From Marisa cornuarietis (taxonomy: Eukaryota; Mollusca; Gastropoda; Architaenioglossa; Ampullariidae), in NCBI GenBank assembly GCA_004794655.1, contig SMMW01000524.1, positions 806,001-870,000 on the forward strand: a stretch of 64,000 nt of DNA, read 5' to 3'. Both the position numbers and the translations under genes were made by a program. This document shows, piece after piece, positions 22,126-33,684 of the stretch. Each line of letters begins with the position of its first letter. Position 1 is the first letter of the stretch. Under the pieces are notes generated by a model, which was given only the letters and a program-made list of their open reading frames with translations, searched no databases and was not told the origin of the DNA.

Positions 22126-24053
22126 TCAGATCTTATCCTTAGGTGTCTGAGGGAAAGGAATCGTGATGGCCTTCACTTGATGTTCACCAATGTTTTGCCA
22201 TTTGGCAGCAAGCATCTGGGACAGGATCACAGCAGCTTCCAAAAGTTCTGGTGTCAATGTTCTTATTATTTCTGCAGCATTTACTTTTACACAAAAGTAA
22301 GTTCCACCTGGTTTGCTTTTATAAATTATATATTTTTCTTGTTTGGCTAAGCGAGGCAATGACCTCCTCCTCCAATTCACACTCAAGTTCTTGACTTGCC
22401 GTTGTGAAAGTCTACTTTCAATGCAAAGCTTGTCAACCTCCTTATCGTCTAGATAAGGAAGTCCTTTACTTTTCACAGCAGTTTTTAAGGCCTCGGCCAC
22501 TATTTCACGTTGGCTCTCGTCAAAGTCTGAAATAAACCAGAAATAAATGTCACTAATACCTGACCATCTACCAACGAAAATAGCCACAGACCTCCAATTT
22601 TGCAAGGTTAAAATAATTTAACTGAAATACTTTGACAGACCATATATAAAAGCAATTGTCAATCTCGTAGTGACCATCTCGTAGACCAGTTGTCAAACTT
22701 GTTTAACGATAGTACCAGTGATTGAGATTCTGTCAATGCTTTAATAAAGTTTACCAAATAATATACTTTGGAACTAAGTTTTGCCGTAAGAGAGCGGTGG
22801 GTAGTGTCGGATAAGGGTGGGGTTTAGGTGTCGCTTCGTTATCACCGCCGACATCACGCTGACGTAATGACACCCTAGCTCCTGGACAGACCCTCTTCCC
22901 AGCCAGTAAACGATCTGGCTTGTCGCCACGCGCAGCCGTCCTGCGTCACCGTATCATTGTGCACGTGTTGGGTCATCCTATAGTCTCTTCTAACATTCGA
23001 GATGATAGGCCTTCCCCCATCTCGCTATCATGACAATGCTCATTGACCAATCTAGTGTCCCCCACCCTTTAGAGAGCATAATTACATTTGAGAAAATTGA
23101 TTCGTCTTGACAATGCACATTAAGGAAGCACATTTATTGTGCACGATAATGAAACAAGGTATGCGGGAGTAGGATTTCACCTGCAAAGTAAGCTCACCAA
23201 AGGCATACACCAAGCTTTGTTACATAAAACACACATATATATATACATACACGTACAATATTTGCTCATCATTTTTCATGTGTTCTTCGCAATAATAATC
23301 ATTGCATTGAAAAATATACCATCGTCTTTTGGCTACCAGCGTAATTGAATGTTGTTTAGCTATTTATTTATTTTGCACCCAAATGACGATCTTGCACGAT
23401 TCAAACGGCGGCATGGTGACATGGGTAATTAGCAAGCGTCCATTTTTCATGTGGCTATTTCGGTAGGCTGGTGTGGTCAGGAGACATCATTTTTAGTCCC
23501 ATCGCTCTCACCATTACTTCCACCCACCTATCTGCTAATCCCAACATGCGCCTTTTCCATAATGCGAATAATCACGTCTAGGTGGAAGCACTTGTGTCAA
23601 AGGGACCAGCAGATGGCGCTGTAAACGTTGGTCAAGCGAGCGCGTTCATTAGCACTGACCACACCTTGTGTCACATGGCATCACCAAGACCCATTCCATT
23701 TCTTTTCCTAAATGTGTACAGCTATAGATTATATCTACGGTGGCAGATTTAATTTCAACTATAATCATTTAAACCTCTTTCGCCAGCGACTTGCAGATTC
23801 AATTACAATGAAAATATTGAAAAACACGCTGTGGCTTAAAAGTCACGACCGGGTAACGGCTAACAGTTAATTTATTTTATAATTAATTTTTAACAACCTA
23901 AAAAAAGAAAACTTGGTGGCAGCTCGATATCCTTGCGAAAGAATTTTTACGAAAATCTCCACCACGTTTTAAATATGAATAGTCAATAAAGTGAAAATGA
24001 AAAAGAAACTCACTTCTTCTGGGAGTCCGCGCTTTTTTGGCTAAACTCTTCAT
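22126..24053 (-). CDS. Homeodomain-like protein, two exons, unit 1
   Basis: Minus strand: exon 1 is 24053-24014 (13 codons plus one base, donor gtgagt) and exon 2 is 22526-22126 (acceptor tttatttcag). Joined, they give 146 residues in one frame. Residues 6-69 look like a homeodomain: basic arm KKARTPRRNF, helix 1 around SQREIVAEALKTA, PYLDDKEVDKLC for helix 2, and QRQVKNLSVNWRRRS for recognition helix 3. The spacing from PY to QV equals that of TALE homeodomains, and Asn64 and Arg66 fall at the classical 51 and 53 positions. However, Leu-Ser replaces the near-invariant Trp-Phe (48/49), and three residues are added before helix 2. The C-terminal half (GGTYFCVKVNAAEI..., LLEAAVILSQML) is unknown to me. 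A polyadenylation-type AATAAA lies near 21885 on the minus strand. It may be a gene or the cargo of a mobile element. Confidence 0.55.
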
Positions 24054-24129
24054 CGTTGCTTCTGGAATAGTGTGAGTGCTTTCGTGACGACGATACGACT
24101 GACCAGGGGATAGCCTGTGTGACAACCGG

Positions 24130-25610
24130 TGTCAAAATGTGTAGTTCGCAAGGTGTTTTTCATTGGCTGGCCAAATGGAGAATACCACGTGACGACTGGG
24201 GACATGGGTAATTAGTCAACATCCACTTTGCAGACGGGGCTATTTCGGTAAGCTTGAGTAATCATGACATCATTTTCATTCCAATCGCTCACATCTACCC
24301 ACCCACCTTCTAACCTCACCATCCGCCTTTTCCATAATGCGAATAATCACCTCCAGGTGGAAACACTTTCTTTCCAAATAAACAAACCAACCAATATTTG
24401 ACCTGTGGCGCAATTTCCGAATAATTAGAAATGGCCATAGCCGGCGCTGAACTTTGCAATACCTGCGACAAGGTATTTAGAAAAAATAACGTGTTGGTGA
24501 AAAGCGAGTCTGAAGATTTGACCGTCTTGTTAAACCCGATAATTTTTTTTTGGCCCTAACGCCATCTCCAAAGATACATCGGAGATGTGTGCTATTTTAA
24601 CTAGTCGTGAACATTTGACACAGAGAGAGCATGCAGGTGAGCTGAAAACGAGAACTCGACCCGCGACCCTCGACATCTTGTTGACAAGCGCCATGTTTAG
24701 CAGAAAGCAACGCACGTGGGTGAACAACGATAAACGAAGACAACAAGCAGTTCAGCACCTAAGTCTTTCGTCAGCAGCATACTGAGTAAAGAAGACAATG
24801 ATCCAGCAAGGAATAAATGCACTGTGAATCCTTCACCCCTGCCACCTTCCAAACCGCCAGTTATGATATCGGTGTATATTCTGCAATAACTTAGTTCGTT
24901 TATCAAATGTGAGCAGAAAATCAGTCCCCAAGAACAACTGCTGGTTATCGCTTGAACACTTGACGGTCTTGAACTGACGTCTTGTTCCCTGGGTGGAGTG
25001 AAAACTGAAAACTGACAGTGCATTTGTTGATAGATCACAGAGCTGCATTTTTTGTTACACCCCCCCCCCCGATGAAAATAATGTGTACAGGTCATGGTTA
25101 AAGCGTTTAGAATAAACTCATATCCTTGAGATTAAGATGAGATAGAGAATGTTTGCAAGGAATCTTTGACCGAAATTGGTCTGGTCTATATAGGTCCTCT
25201 GAGCATAGTTGGGTAAAGAGTGCCAGTTCACACCTGAAGCACCTGCACGTATGGAGGGCCACTGCCACCGTGGTAGACCGCCATAGTTAGCTAGCCCGGC
25301 AGGTGACGCCTTGCAAGCCACGTGATCCCAGTGACCTGAAGTGTCTGCTGCATACGTAATAGCCAGCCTGGACCTGTCCTGCCAGTGGCTACTGAACCTA
25401 TTTAATCATCAACACTTTATTTTTCTAAATACCTTGTCCCAGCTACTGCAAAATTCAGCGCCGGCTATAACTCGTTGTTGCTTATAAACGACTCAAGATA
25501 ATGATGTACTAGCCCGAAGTCTGTCATCAATTGTTTGGACCAAAAGATTTTCCTCATAATTTATAGTCTGATATCTTAAGAATCGTGTAAGATCGTCATT
25601 TGGGTGCCAA
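24130..25610. repeat. Left arm of inverted duplication
   Basis: Sequence upstream of the homeodomain-like gene. Most of it reappears inverted at 28290-30200, and it is duplicated directly at 62380-63860. It includes a C-run at 25062-25071 and an open frame of 132 codons (25095-24697, minus) that is shared with unit 2. The frame has no recognisable domain, and I regard it as chance conservation. Confidence 0.6.
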
Positions 25611-25616
25611 ATAAAT

Positions 25617-26960
25617 AAATAGCTAAACAACATTCAATTACGCTGATAGCCCACGTAGAAATAATCTCTAGTTGTACACATTTTGGAGTAGAAATGGAGT
25701 TGGTCTTAGTGATGCCATGTGGACAATGCTGCTGGCCCCAGCATATAATCCCCCGGTTACAGCTCCGTCTGCTAGCCGCCCTAGCTAAAATGGCAAATTA
25801 TACTAATGAGTTGAAATATAAATAAAAAGACGATGGTATATTTTTCAATGCAATGACTATTATTGCGAACACAACATGGAAAATGATGAACATACATTGT
25901 ACGTGTACGTATATATGTTTTATGTAACAAAGCTTTGTTGTATGCCTTTGGTGAGCTTACTTTGCAGGCGAAATCTTACCCCACTGTTTCATTATCATGC
26001 ATAATAAATGTGCTTCATTACTGTGCATGGTCGGGACTAATTAATTTTCTCTATGTAATTATACTCTTAAAGGGCGGGGAACACTAGATTAGTCATGGTC
26101 AAAGTAAATCCCCCTATGATAGCGAGACGGGGGAAGGAAACTTAATGGTGAGGCCTATCATCTTTGACCTTAGAAAAAGACTATAGAATGACCCCGGGGG
26201 TACACAATGAGGGTAGGGTACACTACTAGAGCAGTCAAGCGAGACTAAGTTCGTTAAGTTTTTCTTAAGTCAATAGCAGTCGATCAACACTCGCACGTGT
26301 AACTTAAAATGTGTAGTGTGATAGCGAAAGCATTTGGTCGAAGTGGGTTCCCTGGGATGGACTCCCTCGCAGTGTGGCATCATCACAGCAAACTCGCTTT
26401 TACCGCAGAGTCTAATAGCATAATTATTAGTACAAGGCCATCATACTGCGTGCAGCCATCAGGCAGTCATCAAGGGCGGATCGTTCTCTTTCTGTTTAAT
26501 GAACGCACACCAAAACCCCACCCTTATCCGACATTACCCACAGCCCACACCGCAAAACTTAGTTCCACAGCATATTATTTTGTAAACTTTGTTAAAGCAT
26601 GTGACATTGACAAAATCTAAGTCACTGCTACTATCGTTAAACAAGTTTGGCAAGTGGTCTACGAGATGGTCACTCCGAGGCTGACTATTGCTTTCTTATA
26701 AGTACTGTCAAAGTATATCAGTAAAATTATTTTAGCTTTGCTAAGCTGGAGTCTGTGGCTTTTTTCGTTGGTAGATAGTCAGGTATTAGTGACATTTACT
26801 TCTGGTTTATTTCAGACTTTGACGAGAGCCAACGTGCAATAGTGGACGAGGCCTTAAAAACAGCTTTGGAAAGAACAGGGCACCCTTTATCTGGAAGATA
26901 AGGTGGTTCAAGAGATTTGCACGAAAACTACTGGACTGTTAAGATGTCACAGATCGACCC
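25617..26960 (+). pseudogene. Inverted broken copy of the homeodomain-like gene, 3' part
   Basis: The plus strand matches the minus strand of about 22400-23355. From 26100 on it runs through the intron into the exon-2 start (acceptor tttatttcag at 26807-26816, then ttgacgagagccaacg). After some 50 codons shifts and stops appear and homology fades near 26960. No exon 1 is present, so it cannot make the protein. Confidence 0.55.
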
Positions 26961-28289
26961 GTGACTGTAGAAAATGTAGTTAGCCCTTGGAAGGAACAGG
27001 GATAGTGGCCCTTGACTGTACGTTTGGTGGATGATTTAGAACACGTGACGTAAAAACGAGGTATGACGTGGAGGTCGTCTGCTTGGGGAGTGTGTGAGAA
27101 GGGTCGTTTGGAGAAGGTTGGAAAGAAAAGGTGGTCTGCGTGCGGAGTATTGCTGTATGTGTTGAAAGATCCCCAGTTGTTGTATGTTCTGCTGGTGGAT
27201 TACGTCGTAGTGCTGGATATATCTATGAGTGCGTGAATTCTAACCGGAGTTTGACAGAGAGTAAATGTCTCTTGGTCATTTTTGGTTGAAATAAGCATAT
27301 CGTCTCGGGACTTTTGCATTTTCTATTCTGATAACCTGTTGGAGAACTGTTTGCTGTGAACATAGAAAGTGCCTGCGTGATTTTAATCTCGTTGTGAAAA
27401 TCTCGGGCATTTTGTGAGGCACGTGAGACCTCGTTTTGAAAGCTTGAGAGCTCTACGTGAAAAAGGTCCATGAGCTGTTTACAAGGTATGTGAGGTATCT
27501 AGAGCTAGGAATTTCGTCTTTTTCTGCTTCATTCTAACTTTCAAGTGTTCGCGTGGTCAGGGATATTACTATAATTTGTATGTTCTTGATTATCTGGGTG
27601 GATTTTTATAGTTTATTCTGCTCCTCTCACAGTTTACTCCTGAGCGCGCGTTAGCAGAGCAAAGACGTGAGCACCTATATGGGCCCCCGCTTTAGTTTCG
27701 ATATCAGAGGAGCCGGCGGAGCGACACACACACAGACACAGAGTCAGGCACGCACGCTTGCACACTTGTCGGAAGCTTGAAAACATATTTTTAATTGCCC
27801 TAGTAGCACAGAATGCCCCTGATGTAGAAAATGGGTCCCACATACTTTCTATGGGACTCATGTGTTCTCGGCATTTTGTGCTGCTACGGTGGTAACTTCT
27901 CTCACTTATTTAAAAAAAAAAACAAGTATTAGCAATGGTTTGGCACAGCTTTGATATAGATTAACTCGCGACGGCCATAACAAAAATGGCTCGCGGCATT
28001 TGTCGTCTGCTCGGTCCACTCAATTGCCCAAATGTAACGAGTTACTCCATATCAGAGTTCTGCCAATTGTTTTGTTTTGCAATTTGCTCGAACGAGTGAA
28101 AACGTTTCCAAATGAAGAGATTATGGTTGCAAATGTCGACGATTCACTAGCGGCCAGCTCCCAGGTGGTCAGAGGTTGAGCGATGCGTAGAATGCCCGCG
28201 AGACAAGACCTTGACCCGGTCATGACCTTCCAAAATGGGTCAGGCGACTTCGTAACTTCTGATGTAACAATAGGGTCAGTAGCCACTGG
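26961..28289. other. No gene seen
   Basis: Unique-looking sequence within the window, placed between two inverted fragments of the homeodomain-like region. Only short open frames are present. No known motif or RNA gene. Confidence 0.5.
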
Positions 28290-30200
28290 CAGGACAGGTC
28301 AAGGCTGGCTATTATGTATGCAGCAGACGCTGCAGGTCACTGCGATCACGTGGCTTGCAAGGCGTCGCCCGCCGGGCTAGCTAACTATGGCGGTCTACCA
28401 CGGTGGCAGTCCCCCTCCTTACGTGCAGGTGCTTCAGGTGTGAGCTGGCACTCTTTACCCAACTATGCTCAGAGGACCTATATAGACCAGACCAATGTCG
28501 GTCAAAGATCCCTTGCGCCATCGAAAGAATTTCGCAAACATTCTCTATCTCATCTTAATCTCAAGGATATGAGCTTATTCTAAACGCTTTAACCATGACC
28601 TGTACACATTATTATACATGGGGGGGGGGTCAAGTCAGGTCATGTGTTACAACCGGTAGCCAGCAGTTGTTCTTGGGGACTGATTTTCTGCTCACATTAG
28701 ATAAACGAACTAAGTTATTGCAGAATATACACCGATATCATCACTGGCGGTTTAGAAGGGGGCAGGGGTGAAGTATGCACAGTGCATTTATCCCTTGCTG
28801 GATCATTGTCTTCTTTACTTAGTGTGTTGCTGACGAAAGACTTAGGTGCTGAACTGCTTGTTGTCTTCGTTTATCGTTGTTCACCCACGTGTGTTGCTTT
28901 CTGCTAAACATGGCAACGGTTAGCGCCTGTTGAGGATGATCAGATATCCATTCGGAAGAATGCTCATTGCGCAGCAAACAAAAAAAAAAAAGATAAATAC
29001 AGTGAAGGTTGGCTGTCCTGGGTTCAGTTCTCGTCTCGGGCACGCAGTTCTTTCTCTGCATGTGACATCTGTTTACAGGAGCTGGCTGCCTTGCCGTGAT
29101 ATACCCTTAGTTGCTGGCTCGGCGTAAAACACCAAACACGATCTCCCTTCGCCTAACAGGCTTGAGGGGACCAGCTCTCCACATTTTCGTTTTCTTCTTG
29201 GATTTGTTGTGCTTGTAGTGGCTATTGTACTGACCTACACTGTTTTCTGATGTCATCGGCATTGTGTTTGACTATTTACTTGCCTAAGGATTTTTATTTA
29301 TTCCTCTGTTTATATCAACTCTCTCATCGCCGCTAGTTCTCTGACAGACGCCATGACAGTTTCTTCATTCTGACAAGTCGTCCCTGGGATAGACTTTACA
29401 TCAGTGACAAACATTGTGTTTCAATATTGTACTGCAGTTTCTGCTTTGTGATCGTCTGGATATTCTCCTGACGATTTGATCGACGTGTTTGAGTATTGCT
29501 CTAGTCTGCTCCAGTCCAATGACTGTAGATCTATCTCATTGACATCTTGATCTATGAATGTCATCGGGCAGAAGAACGAGCTGGTATTGCTATTAACTTG
29601 ACAGAGAGAGCCACATGAACTTTGTCTTGTGTTTTTTAATGTTTGTAATGCGCGGAGAGCCTGGCTTTGATTGGGATACCGCGCTGTAAAAGCTCACACC
29701 AAAACACCAATTAAAAAAAAAGTGTCGTGGGTTGAGTTTTTTGTTTTCAGCACACCTGCATGTTCTCTCTGTGTGTCAAATGTCCACGACTAGTTAAACT
29801 AGCACACATCTCCGATGTATTTTTGGAAATGCCGTTACGGCCAAAAACACTATTGGGTTTAACAAGACGATCAAATCTTCAGACTCGCTTTTAATCATCA
29901 AAACGTTAGTTTTTCTAAATACATTGTCCAGGTATTGCAAAGTTCAGCGCCGGCTATGCCCATTACTAATGATTTCGAAATCACGCCACAGATCAAATAT
30001 TGGTTAATTTGTTTATTTGGCAAGAAAGTGTTTCCACCTAGAAGTGATTATTCTCATTATGGACAAGGCGGATGGTGAGGTTAGAAGGTGAGTGGGTCAA
30101 AGGGATGATGAGAGCGATGGAAATGAAAATTATGTTGCCTGTCCACTCAAGCTTACCGAAATAGCTACGGCTGCAAAGTGGACGTTTGCTAATTAACCAG
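28290..30200. repeat. Right arm of inverted duplication
   Basis: Reverse complement of about 24210-25380, interrupted at about 28930-29745 by an unrelated insertion. At 30200 the match jumps directly to the intron before exon 2, skipping exon 1 and about 1.5 kb. Confidence 0.6.
28945..29740 (+). mobile_element. SINE-like composite insertion
   Basis: The insertion inside the right arm starts with cattcggaagaatgctcatt and an A-run. It then contains gggttcagttctcgtctcgg and ctgccttgccgtgatatacc ...ggcgtaaaacaccaa, which resembles the tRNA-related head and conserved core of molluscan SINEs. Towards its end it has gtttgtaatgcgc and cgctgtaaaagc words. The exact borders and family are not certain. 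Confidence 0.4.
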
Positions 30201-30342
30201 GTTGACAATTGCTTTCTTATTATCTTATAAGTGCTGTCAAAGTATTTCAGTAAAATTATTTTAGCTTTGCTATGTTGGAGTCTGTGGCTATTTTCGTTGG
30301 TAGTTGGTCAGGTATTAGTGACATTTACTTCTGGTTTATTTC

Positions 30343-30745
30343 AGACTTTAACGAGAGCCAACGTGCAATAGTGGACGAGGCGTATAAAAGCTGCTTTGAA
30401 AAGTACAGGACTTCCTTATCTAGAAGATAACGAGGTTGCAAAGATTTGCACTGAAAGTAGACTTTCACAAAAACAAGTCAAGAACTTGTCTGTAAATTGG
30501 AGAAGGAGGACATTGCCTCGCTTGGCCAAAGAAGAAAACTATATCATTTAGAAAAGCAAAACAGGTGGAACTTACTACTGTGTAAAAGTAAATGCTGCAG
30601 AAATAATAAGCACATTGACACCAGAACTTTTGGAAGCTGCTGTGATCCTGTCCCAGATGCTTGCTGCCAAATGGCAAAACATTGGTGAACATCAAGTGAA
30701 GGCCATCACGATTCCTTTCCCTCAGACACCTAGGTATAAGATCTG
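30343..30745 (+). pseudogene. Inverted broken copy of homeodomain-like exon 2
   Basis: Follows the acceptor tttatttcag and matches exon 2 of the 22126 and 60198 genes throughout, including QVKNLSVNWRRR and LLEAAVILSQML. It has a stop after the first ten codons, a shift near 30385 and a tag stop at 30549-30551. Exon 1 is missing. Its 3' flank also matches, up to the AATAAA near 31095. Confidence 0.65.
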
Positions 30746-31373
30746 AACATTCTGTAAAATATTTTATATGATTTCATGCTTATGTAACATCCATGACATT
30801 TTGTCATGTGTATTAACACATTTTTTAAAATAAAAATGTTTTTCTGAGTAATCTTTTTTCATTATTTTATTTTATGTGTTGTCTCGGCTCTGAAACAAGA
30901 CCGCGAGAGTACTGGAGGGGAAGTAACTCTCCCGGTCCCTCACGTTGTATTTTATTATATTTTTGAATGTGTAAGATGATCGTAGATTTTGTACAAGGAG
31001 AAATTATGGTAAAAATTAGGTTTAATGCCATTGTTTTAATGTTTTTATTGTGATCTTTTATATGTGCCTTCATTATTTTATTTTTTCTTTTAAATAAAGT
31101 GTAATATCGGGATCCATCAAAACTTTTGTTTTCAAGGCCATCACGATTCCTTTTTATATCTCCTCTCACTAAGACACCCAGGGAAAAAACATTTTCGAGA
31201 AAGGTGTCCATTTAAATCTGAACATCGTGTAAAATAGTGTACTTTTCTTTGTTTCTGATGCTTATTTCATACATTTATGTCAGTCATAAATCCGCATTAA
31301 TGGTGTCAGCATGTGAGTGATGCAGTCCGCGTGATATGTAAAATAACCTATTTGGCCCACTCTGTGTGTGTGC

Positions 31374-31378
<5 letters not shown>

Positions 31379-31411
<33 letters not shown>
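31379..31411. repeat. (TG)n microsatellite
   Basis: A TG/CG-interrupted run; it lies in 31120-31620, where no gene is seen. Confidence 0.8.
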
Positions 31412-31414
<3 letters not shown>

Positions 31415-31622
31415 TGCGTGTGTGTGTTGCCTGTACACGATCATCAAAACCTAGGCGCGGGACCCGAGGCTAGCGACACTTATTTGCCTAAAGGTGGGGG
31501 GAGTGGCTCGACGCTTAATTGACTTCAAGTTCTCATACAACAACGGTCGCTCTTGTTGATCCTCTTTCATACAACAACATCTTCAAACAAAAATGACCGC
31601 TCAAACATCCGGTTAGCCGACT

Positions 31623-31623
<1 letters not shown>

Positions 31624-31711
<88 letters not shown>
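31624..31711. repeat. (CA)n microsatellite
   Basis: About 44 perfect CA units. The (TG)n run 210 bases to the left is its complement, so the two could pair. Confidence 0.9.
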
Positions 31712-31714
<3 letters not shown>

Positions 31715-32140
31715 TAATAAAAGAAAATAAACATTATCACATTAAGATGAGAAGTAATGCCGTTAGGGGTATTAAATATTCGTTTCTCATCGTTGTTGCA
31801 ATGCTTCACCCTCTTTGCTTCAACTACATGTGATCAACAGAAGAAATATGTGGAAAGCAAACTTCCTGAAAAGTCCAAACTGTTACACTTTTAAGTATTT
31901 TAACAATAAACGGTTAATGATTAATCAGTCTTCTAAAACTTTAAAGTTCCCTGAAAGCAAAATGTCTTGTGTCTTTAAAATAAATCAAGTACAACTATTT
32001 TCAAACCGATAATGAACCCATGTATGTTCATGCACAGACACACTTGAAAGATTTAACTTTAGTAGATAGAAAAGCGCGCCTGATCACCTTATCCTTCATA
32101 TTTTAAATAAAGTAAGAAATGTCATCTGTAAGCTTTATTT
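31712..32140. other. No gene seen
   Basis: AT-rich sequence at the junction between the end of unit 1 and the first recognisable part of unit 2. No features supported. Confidence 0.4.
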
Positions 32141-32220
32141 AAGGTATCGTGATACCAAAAAAAACGTTTCTTCACTAGCAACGAAATAAAAAAAGCCCAC
32201 ATAAGCAACACAAAAAAATC

Positions 32221-32291
32221 CTCTCTGGCGGGGAATTGAACCCGGTCACCCGCGTTAAAGGCGAGGATATCAACTACTATACCACTGAAGA
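32221..32291 (-). pseudogene. tRNA-Asp pseudogene with TTA at the anticodon position
   Basis: This 71-base minus-strand relative of tRNA-Asp lacks one base in the T arm and has a weakened acceptor stem. The anticodon loop reads ctttaac, so TTA replaces GTC. Flanking sequence to about 32640 is a diverged copy of the 8410-8830 block. Taken as a gene it would read UAA, but the structural damage makes function unlikely. Confidence 0.6.
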
Positions 32292-32672
32292 CGGTATGAT
32301 ACTGGCCTTTTTTACAATAATGCATGAATTTTATCAGTTATTTCGCTAAACGGTTAAATTCACGCGCGTTTTTTTTTTACTTTCACAAACTCAAATTTAG
32401 AGAAGTGCGGGCTATAGGTGTGTAATGCAACAAAAACAAGCTGCATTTTATTTATTTTTTTTTCATTGAAAGGAAATACCTAAAATAACTTTCCTTTAGA
32501 TGTCGACTTATCCTGCAATTACTGTAGCCAGAGACTCTACATAATATCGGGGCTATGCTGCAGCTTGCATTGGTTATCCCTTAGACACATCTTTTCCTAC
32601 ACACCCGCGGCAACTTTCTGAATATTTAAGCAAATCAACCAACGTGTTTAAACAATGTTGAAAGTTTCCTTA

Positions 32673-33684
32673 TGGTAGGAACATGGGTTACCACCCCTGA
32701 ATGTTTGTTGTCACCCTTGAGTGGTTTTTTTTTATTAGTAGGGACTGTCACCCCTGAATTTGATGTTTACGTAGAGGGCGCTGATTAAGAATTGGAAGAG
32801 AAGCAGAAGTGAGAGTGTCGTGCATGGAAGAACTTGAAAGAGGTCAGAATTGTTTTTTTTTTAAGTTGCATAAATTGCGGAAGGAGAAGTTGAATATTTT
32901 CTAGGTACCAGTTAGTAGAGAAGCAAGCATTGCCCTTACATAGACAAGGTTTTGCTGTTATTTTCTGTGTGGTAAAAGATCTTGAAGGAAAGATCTATTT
33001 TGATCTATTTGGGAGTTTTGAAGTGCGAGTCAAGGAGTATCGCCATCGTTGACGTAAGAGAAGGGAAAGTGACTGTTTGTGGAATATTAACTGTGTGGAA
33101 TACTATTAACTGTGTGGAATACTGTTAACTGTGTGGAATACTATTAACTGTGTGGATTGTTATTGATAAGCGTCTGTGTGGTTCCTCGTTTTACGAAATT
33201 CCCAGCTGCTGTGTGTTCTCCTGGGAAGATTTTATAACTGTCTGGATTATGCTTACCTACTGTGGGAATTATTCTTGACTTGAACACTCGTCTGCCGATA
33301 AGACTGTCGGAGTTGTTTCGTCGATTTATGCTGTCTGTGTGATCAACGCCAGTGAACAAGACTGTAAGAGTGGAACTGTCTGCAGTGTCCCCCCCACCCC
33401 AACAACAGCAAGTCGTATAGGACCCGTCAACAAGGAAGAGTGTGTATGTCCCGTCATCGAGGAAGAGTGTGTATGTGAGAGAACTTGGAGAAAAACAGAC
33501 CTTTAATATAAACTGCTTGTTGACAATTGATCTTGAGTGGACTCGGTGAAGGACCTTTTCTGTGTGATTATTATAGGCATTTTAATTGGAGAATGATATA
33601 TGTGATGAACTTGTCATATGTTATTTAGTAAAAGAATATATTGTTAGCTCATCCGCAGATTAGAAACGTTTGAGCCCACGTACA
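32673..33684 (+). mobile_element. LTR-like dispersed repeat, copy 2
   Basis: Matches 1092-1773 from taggaacatgg to gcccacgtaca, but is longer. It contains four tandem units of gtgtggaatactattaact type (33079-33157) and a stretch around 32850-33060 with weaker similarity. AATAAA-like signal near the right end (gtaaaagaata, altered). No target duplication found. Confidence 0.45.

Noticed and set aside
24697..25095. 132-codon minus frame kept in both units (also 62941-63339)
   Set aside because: Conservation is explained by the recent duplication; no recognisable domain, and the inverted copy at 28.8 kb does not keep it.
31313..31522. Cysteine/valine-rich frame
   Set aside because: Translation of a (TG)n microsatellite.
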